A DNA stretch of 9,688 nt from Deltaproteobacteria bacterium RIFCSPLOWO2_12_FULL_60_16 (GTDB lineage Bacteria > Desulfobacterota > Binatia > UBA9968): NCBI GenBank assembly GCA_001798565.1, contig MGSR01000136.1, forward strand, positions 1,441 through 11,128. The letters are read 5' to 3'. The notes beneath the pieces are model-generated. The model saw only the letters and a program-made list of their open reading frames with translations, had not been told where the DNA came from and ran no database searches. This document shows positions 6,404-9,688 of this stretch, piece after piece; the first letter of the stretch is position 1, and each line of letters begins with the position of its first letter. Both the position numbers and the translations under genes were made by a program.

Positions 6404-7324
6404 TTACCACGAATCTAATTGCTTCCCGAAATGGGAAAAAACGAACTTTTCTATATCCCGCAACAGCTGGAATGAGCCCGGCGGAATTTCGTCGATCTTC
6501 GTAGTCCTCTGCTGCTTCTTTAGCGCCACCTTGCCGTCGGGGTCCTTATCCATGTTCAGCATTATTTCCTTGAGAGCCTTCACGACCTTCGGGTCAAGGT
6601 CCTTTCTTACCGAGATGACGAGCCTCGGTACGGATCGGGTCCGTCCGACAATTTTGAGCCGGTCCTGAATCTCCGGACGGAGCTCCTTGAATTCCCTGGT
6701 GGACGTGGCGGCGGCGTCGACTGCGTCGGTGACCAGCATATGAATCGCGTTACCGTCTGCGCCATGGACGAAGCCCACCTCGTCTTGCTTCGCCCTTCCG
6801 GGCAGAGTGACCGGGGCCAGCTTGAGCTCGTTCTCGACCAAAAGCATTCGTGGAAGTATATGGGCGGAGGTGGAGTGAGGCTCATCGAAGCCGATAGTCT
6901 TACCCTTCAGGTCAGCCACGCCGCCAATCCGGCTGTTCTTCTTGGCCAGGATGACGCTATCGTACTCCGCCTCGCCATACTTCCACTGCCTCACGATGGG
7001 GATGGCGCCTGCCCAGCGGGACAGCACCACGGTAGGCACAACGCTGTCATGGAAGAAATCGACTTTCCCTTCTCTCAAGGCCCGGGCAAGCGGCCGCATT
7101 TTACCCACCACCAGTATCCGGCCCTCGCTGTAACCCTGGCGGGCCAATTTCTTTGCGATATAATCGACGAACTCCTGGCGGTCTCTTACAGCTCTGACGG
7201 GATCATCTTGGATTCTACCGAACACGATGAGCTTTTCCTCGGCCGCAAAAAGGGGAGACGAACCAAGGAAATGGGGAAGGTACAGGAAAAGGCAAAAAAC
7301 GACAAACGTGACGGCCGCACCCAT
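6404..7324 (-). CDS. PhnD-like periplasmic phosphonate/phosphite/phosphate-binding protein
   Basis: The protein has 306 residues from the ATG at 7324. A signal peptide (hydrophobic 3-20) probably cleaves after Ala28 (SSPLFAA, then EE). The mature protein follows the PhnD/PtxB pattern of type II periplasmic binding proteins: LIVFGRIQDDP at the first strand, VDFFHDSVVPTVVL, a GKTIGFDEPHSTSAHILPR segment whose Ser-Thr-Ser (151-153) matches the ligand-oxyanion loop of the family, and DAVDAAATS in the second lobe. Another ATG at 7342 overlaps the transporter stop. The 7324 start is chosen because a near-perfect AAAGGAGGT lies just in front of it. No phnC/phnE-like transport genes are nearby, and the kinase gene begins seven bases downstream, which suggests a sensing role. 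The exact ligand cannot be read from sequence, and other small anions or unrelated ligands are possible in this family. Confidence 0.88.
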   Translation of the reverse strand: MGAAVTFVVFCLFLYLPHFLGSSPLFAAEEKLIVFGRIQDDPVRAVRDRQEFVDYIAKKLARQGYSEGRILVVGKMRPLARALREGKVDFFHDSVVPTVVLSRWAGAIPIVRQWKYGEAEYDSVILAKKNSRIGGVADLKGKTIGFDEPHSTSAHILPRMLLVENELKLAPVTLPGRAKQDEVGFVHGADGNAIHMLVTDAVDAAATSTREFKELRPEIQDRLKIVGRTRSVPRLVISVRKDLDPKVVKALKEIMLNMDKDPDGKVALKKQQRTTKIDEIPPGSFQLLRDIEKFVFSHFGKQLDSW

Positions 7325-7328
7325 GATT

Positions 7329-7337
7329 ACCTCCTTT
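7329..7337 (-). promoter_or_regulatory. Strong ribosome binding site that sets the PhnD-like start
   Basis: The minus strand reads AAAGGAGGT, almost the full anti-Shine-Dalgarno complement, four bases before the ATG at 7324. It lies inside the extension that would be coding if the ATG at 7342 were used, so 7324 is favoured. It is the strongest ribosome binding site seen in the window and implies high production of the binding protein relative to the upstream transporter. Confidence 0.8.
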
Positions 7338-7338
7338 G

Positions 7339-8550
7339 TCATTTGCGACTCGCAGATCCGGCGGCGTAAGAGTGCACTACCTCCGCCAGGGGCGCTGCCG
7401 TCTTGGGAAGAGCAAGAGAGGTCAGAGCGGAAGAAAGCACAAGCAGGGAGGCGAAGTAAAAGACCCCCTCAAACCCAACCGTATCGGCCAAGACACCAGC
7501 GGCGAAAACGGCAAGAGGCTTAAATAAGTTGGACAGAGTTTTGAACGCGGCGAGATCGATAGAGGTTTTGTCCTTCGTGGCGAACTCCAATTTCAGATGG
7601 TTCTGATACACCGCGCAGGCGCTGTTGAGAAGCTGATACAAACATATCAAAAGCAAGAAAAAGTAAACGGACGTGGGGAGCGACAAGCTAAAGGACACCG
7701 GCACCAGCAATAGGCCGCTTGCTACCAAAGCCCTGCGAGAATCCCAGCCCGCAATAAGCCACCTCGACAAAAAGCTGACGTTGGCCCCGTAGAACATAAG
7801 CCCGGCCATCATAACGGCCCCTACAAGAGTCGGGGATAGCCCGAATACAAGCGTCAGATAAACAGGGAGAACGGCACTTGCCCAGGCGTCTTCCGCGCCT
7901 TGAAGAAACCCGCGCGAAAGTCCCAAGGTCTTGATTTTGGCGTCAACAATTCCCCAGATTTTGAGTACCGGGGTCCTCACTTCCTCCCGAACATCCGGGA
8001 GATAAAACAAGGCTACTACGGCAGCCATAGTGGTCAACAGACCAAAAACGACAATGGAATATTTAAAAGGGACAAAAGCTATGAGCGCGCCGCCAACAAA
8101 CATACCTGTCCCCTTTGCGACGTCCCGAAGGCCGAGCATCATATTAATATGGTGCGGTTGCCGCTCTTTAGGAGAAAAATGTTTGACATAGACCTCGCTC
8201 ATGAGCGGCATGGTGATGAGCCCGCGCACAAACCTCTCCAAATAGATCAAGACAAAAGCGGGGTCGAAAATATACATAAAGGAAATCAGGCTATGAACGC
8301 CGAGGCCGCCCAGCAGGCAGCGTCTATATCCCAAGCGGTTAATCGCCAGCCCCACTACGATAGGGGCAAGAATCTGAGCCAGGCTATCGAAGAAAAAGAG
8401 AAAGGCGATCTTGGATATGGAGACGCCGGCCGAAGCAAAGTAGACAGGTAGAATAACCCTCAATGCGCCTATCGTTAACGACGCACTCCAGAGGCCTAGA
8501 GCGACGACCGCTATGGTCCGCTTATGGCTCTCCATAGAGAAATCCCCCAT
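7339..8550 (-). CDS. MFS transporter, about 12 transmembrane helices
   Basis: This 403-residue, very hydrophobic protein has about twelve predicted helices in two six-helix halves. A longer cytoplasmic loop runs from roughly 185 to 225. A motif-A-like GLAINRLGYRR (67-77) sits between helices 2 and 3, with a weaker partner AGVLADTVGF (351-360) in the second half. This is the usual length and plan of the major facilitator superfamily. The substrate is not readable from sequence. An alternative ATG at 8535 (protein beginning MESHKRT) has a GGGGGA stretch seven bases upstream and may be the true start. The gene lies nine bases after the VTC-domain gene and 14 bases before the PhnD-like gene, so it probably belongs to the same transcript. 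Sampled lines of this gene are about 42-50% GC, visibly lower than the signalling genes. Confidence 0.88.
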   Translation of the reverse strand: MGDFSMESHKRTIAVVALGLWSASLTIGALRVILPVYFASAGVSISKIAFLFFFDSLAQILAPIVVGLAINRLGYRRCLLGGLGVHSLISFMYIFDPAFVLIYLERFVRGLITMPLMSEVYVKHFSPKERQPHHINMMLGLRDVAKGTGMFVGGALIAFVPFKYSIVVFGLLTTMAAVVALFYLPDVREEVRTPVLKIWGIVDAKIKTLGLSRGFLQGAEDAWASAVLPVYLTLVFGLSPTLVGAVMMAGLMFYGANVSFLSRWLIAGWDSRRALVASGLLLVPVSFSLSLPTSVYFFLLLICLYQLLNSACAVYQNHLKLEFATKDKTSIDLAAFKTLSNLFKPLAVFAAGVLADTVGFEGVFYFASLLVLSSALTSLALPKTAAPLAEVVHSYAAGSASRK

Positions 8551-8559
8551 ACAGAAATA

Positions 8560-9399
8560 TTACCCCACCGGCTGGCTCTCCGCCATGTAAGCCTCGATTT
8601 TATGGCGAAAAGAATCCGCCTCTCTGTGGTACCTTTGAGGCCCTCGAAACAAAAAGCCCATTCCCTCGACAGGCTTCAAAAAATCCCGTTCCCAAATGGG
8701 GAACTTGCGCTGCAAGTCACCGAACCAAGCTGGGACATTGCCCTGCGAGCACTTCAACTCCATAATGACCTTATCCGCTTTGCCTGCCGGCTTTTCAACG
8801 AGATACTTCCACGAGCTGTAGTCATAAACATCGGTCGTGGCGAGGTAGTATTGGACGTCCCAATCGATAGACAGGCGGTCGACCTCACCCTGAAAAGCGA
8901 TTCTCTTATAGGTAACCAAAAGGATCGGCTTTAAGCCCAGAGTAAGGACTGTTTCCTGAGACTCCCGATACAAGTCACGGATGACATGCGGCCCGGCGCC
9001 CTTTTTGTTGTAATCGAGCGCGCTTTCTCCGGCGTCTCTACCTTCCAAGAACTCCAGAAGCCCAGTTTTCGTTAACCGAAATCTCTTTTTCTTCCTACGC
9101 CCATCGTCTCCGGTTTTCACCTCCACCCAATATTCTGTTATGGGCTCTGGGGAACGGCCGTACGTTTCGTAAGCCCTTAGCCGGAAAAGCAAGAGGCGAC
9201 CGCAGAGGGCGTAGCGCAAGAGATCACAGTCCTTGTTGTCAAAATAGACGCTGCCGATAGATGTGATCTCATTTACGGGCTTGAGGCCGTATTTGGGCAG
9301 GTATTCGCTCAACTCGCGCCATAAGCCTGCAACGCCATCCTGGCTAATCCCCACCTGAAACTTTTTCTCGATCCTATCCTGGTAGACGGGGCCTTTCAT
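8560..9399 (-). CDS. VTC-domain protein (polyphosphate polymerase / CYTH-like triphosphate tunnel fold)
   Basis: The protein has 279 residues, about one complete VTC domain with no SPX or membrane part. Motifs in family order are RIEKKFQV (9-16), SVYFDN (50-55), LFRLRAYE with Arg73/Arg75, WVEVKTG with Glu93/Lys95, KKRFRLT, VTYKRIAF with Lys165/Arg166, VDRLSIDWDV with Arg175, and IMELKC with Glu214/Lys216, followed by VPAWF. In yeast Vtc4 the equivalent basic residues line the tunnel that binds triphosphate and growing polyphosphate, and the late Glu binds metal. All these positions appear retained here, so catalysis is plausible. Yeast Vtc4 makes polyphosphate from ATP, while most bacterial VTC proteins are uncharacterised. 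There is no signal peptide, so it is probably cytoplasmic. The start ATG overlaps the stop of the small helix-turn-helix gene (ATGA), so translation is probably coupled. The MFS gene follows nine bases later. Confidence 0.88.
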   Translation of the reverse strand: MKGPVYQDRIEKKFQVGISQDGVAGLWRELSEYLPKYGLKPVNEITSIGSVYFDNKDCDLLRYALCGRLLLFRLRAYETYGRSPEPITEYWVEVKTGDDGRRKKKRFRLTKTGLLEFLEGRDAGESALDYNKKGAGPHVIRDLYRESQETVLTLGLKPILLVTYKRIAFQGEVDRLSIDWDVQYYLATTDVYDYSSWKYLVEKPAGKADKVIMELKCSQGNVPAWFGDLQRKFPIWERDFLKPVEGMGFLFRGPQRYHREADSFRHKIEAYMAESQPVG

Positions 9400-9611
9400 C
9401 CATATCTCCCCGATTGCATCTCAGTGCGACTTTTTCCTTTGACATTCAGGTTCTTCAGCAGCCAGGCTTCGATCATCTCCTGCTTGAAGCGCCATTGATT
9501 GCCGACGCGGAAGGCGGGGATTTTCTTTTGGGAAACCAGGCGGTATACGGTGAATTTGTCAACTTTGAGATACCGGGCTACTTGTACCGTGGTTAGTAGG
9601 GGCGGAGCCAT
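9396..9611 (-). CDS. Small excisionase-type (HTH_17) DNA-binding protein
   Basis: The protein has 71 residues and is almost entirely one winged helix-turn-helix of the excisionase/HTH_17 type: TVQVARYLKVDKFTVYRLV (8-26), then IPAFRVGNQWRF (31-42) forming the wing, and an IEAWL helix. The ATG at 9611 has AAGGA eight bases upstream, and a good sigma70 promoter lies just beyond it. It overlaps the VTC gene by four bases. Proteins of this size and type include phage and transposon excisionases, but many serve as ordinary transcription factors. No integrase or attachment site is visible here, so a local regulator is more likely, possibly acting on the repeats in its own leader. Confidence 0.88.
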   Translation of the reverse strand: MAPPLLTTVQVARYLKVDKFTVYRLVSQKKIPAFRVGNQWRFKQEMIEAWLLKNLNVKGKSRTEMQSGRYG

Positions 9612-9623
9612 AAGCTATTCCTT

Positions 9624-9639
9624 TTAGCACTAGTTAGCA
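9624..9639. repeat. TTAGCA direct repeat in the leader of the HTH gene
   Basis: TTAGCA at 9624-9629 and 9634-9639 is separated by CTAG, giving a ten-base period, so both copies face the same side of the helix. It lies just downstream of the expected transcription start (near 9645) and upstream of the ribosome binding site. That position would suit a repressor, plausibly the encoded HTH protein. Excisionase-type proteins commonly bind short direct repeats. Confidence 0.4.
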
Positions 9640-9651
9640 GGAGTTGCTATC

Positions 9652-9680
9652 CGTATACAGAATTTTTCTGTTGTAGTCAA
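9652..9680 (-). promoter_or_regulatory. Sigma70-type promoter for the HTH-VTC-MFS operon
   Basis: The minus strand has TTGACT (9675-9680), a 17-base spacer, and TATACG (9652-9657): five of six matches at -35, four of six at -10, and optimal spacing. The transcription start is expected near 9645, giving a leader of about 34 bases before the ATG at 9611. With intergenic gaps of 14 bases or fewer down to 6396, overlaps at 4897-4919 and a 17-base gap after 3015, this promoter could in principle drive everything to 1591. Confidence 0.7.
9657..9671. repeat. Perfect ACAGAA-N3-TTCTGT palindrome inside the promoter spacer
   Basis: Six-base perfect arms (9657-9662 and 9666-9671) flank three T bases (A on the minus strand). 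The palindrome fills the space between the -35 and -10 elements and touches the edge of the -10. A dimeric regulator bound here would block or re-shape polymerase binding, so it is a candidate operator. The regulator is unknown. Confidence 0.5.
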
Positions 9681-9688
9681 TCCGGCTT

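Noticed and set aside
6404..7324. PhnD-like protein as part of a phosphonate ABC importer
   Set aside because: No ATPase or permease gene is present on either side, and the kinase gene follows within seven bases. A transport role is not supported within this window.
9396..9611. Excisionase of an integrated mobile element
   Set aside because: No integrase, attachment-site repeat or tRNA is visible. The gene is coupled to a metabolic-type enzyme, so an ordinary regulator is the better reading, although sequence beyond the right edge is unseen.

Overview
The window reads as chromosomal DNA from a Gram-negative bacterium that uses sigma54 and is rich in two-component systems. The histidine kinase and NtrC-type families resemble those of Desulfobacterota (former Deltaproteobacteria), NC10 and Rokubacteria-like lineages. 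That placement is an impression from protein style, not a computed result. All ten genes called lie on the minus strand, so the reading order runs from the right end of the window to the left. Hand counts of single 60-base lines give about 42-50% GC in the transporter gene (two lines) and about 68-73% GC in the AAA+ genes (two lines). The right third may therefore have a different history from the left part.

Right part (about 9688 to 7339): a convincing sigma70-type promoter drives a small excisionase-type helix-turn-helix protein. Its stop codon overlaps the start of a VTC-domain protein (polyphosphate polymerase / CYTH-like triphosphate tunnel fold). A 12-helix MFS transporter follows 9 bases later.

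Middle part (7324 to 1591): a tightly packed signalling block follows directly, 14 bases beyond the transporter. It holds a secreted PhnD-like phosphonate/phosphite/phosphate-binding protein, a membrane histidine kinase with a periplasmic sensor domain, a 634-residue composite protein, and an intact NtrC-type response regulator. The composite protein joins receiver, AAA+, HisKA and ATPase-like regions, and nearly every catalytic signature in it is lost. No ABC permease or ATPase gene accompanies the binding protein here, so it more likely presents ligand to the kinase than feeds a transporter.

Left part (1590 to 1): after a 213-base gap come a soluble receiver-HisKA-HATPase kinase and the start of a CheY-like response regulator that runs off the window. 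The gap holds a sigma54 -24/-12 element correctly placed for the soluble kinase, and an inverted repeat 120-170 bases upstream of the predicted start, where an enhancer-binding protein would sit. The simplest model is a cascade: binding protein to membrane kinase to NtrC-type activator, which then switches on the second kinase/regulator pair from the sigma54 promoter.

The most unusual item is the composite protein at 3015-4919. Its receiver lacks the phospho-acceptor Asp, its AAA+ lacks the Walker A Lys, Walker B Asp-Glu and GAFTGA loop, and its ATPase lacks the G boxes. It keeps an intact HisKA H-box that aligns without gaps to that of the adjacent kinase, and it looks like a pseudo-enzyme adaptor. 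The pairing of a phosphonate/phosphate-type binding protein with a VTC polyphosphate-type enzyme also raises the possibility of a phosphorus sensing and storage locus. That link is inference from gene order.
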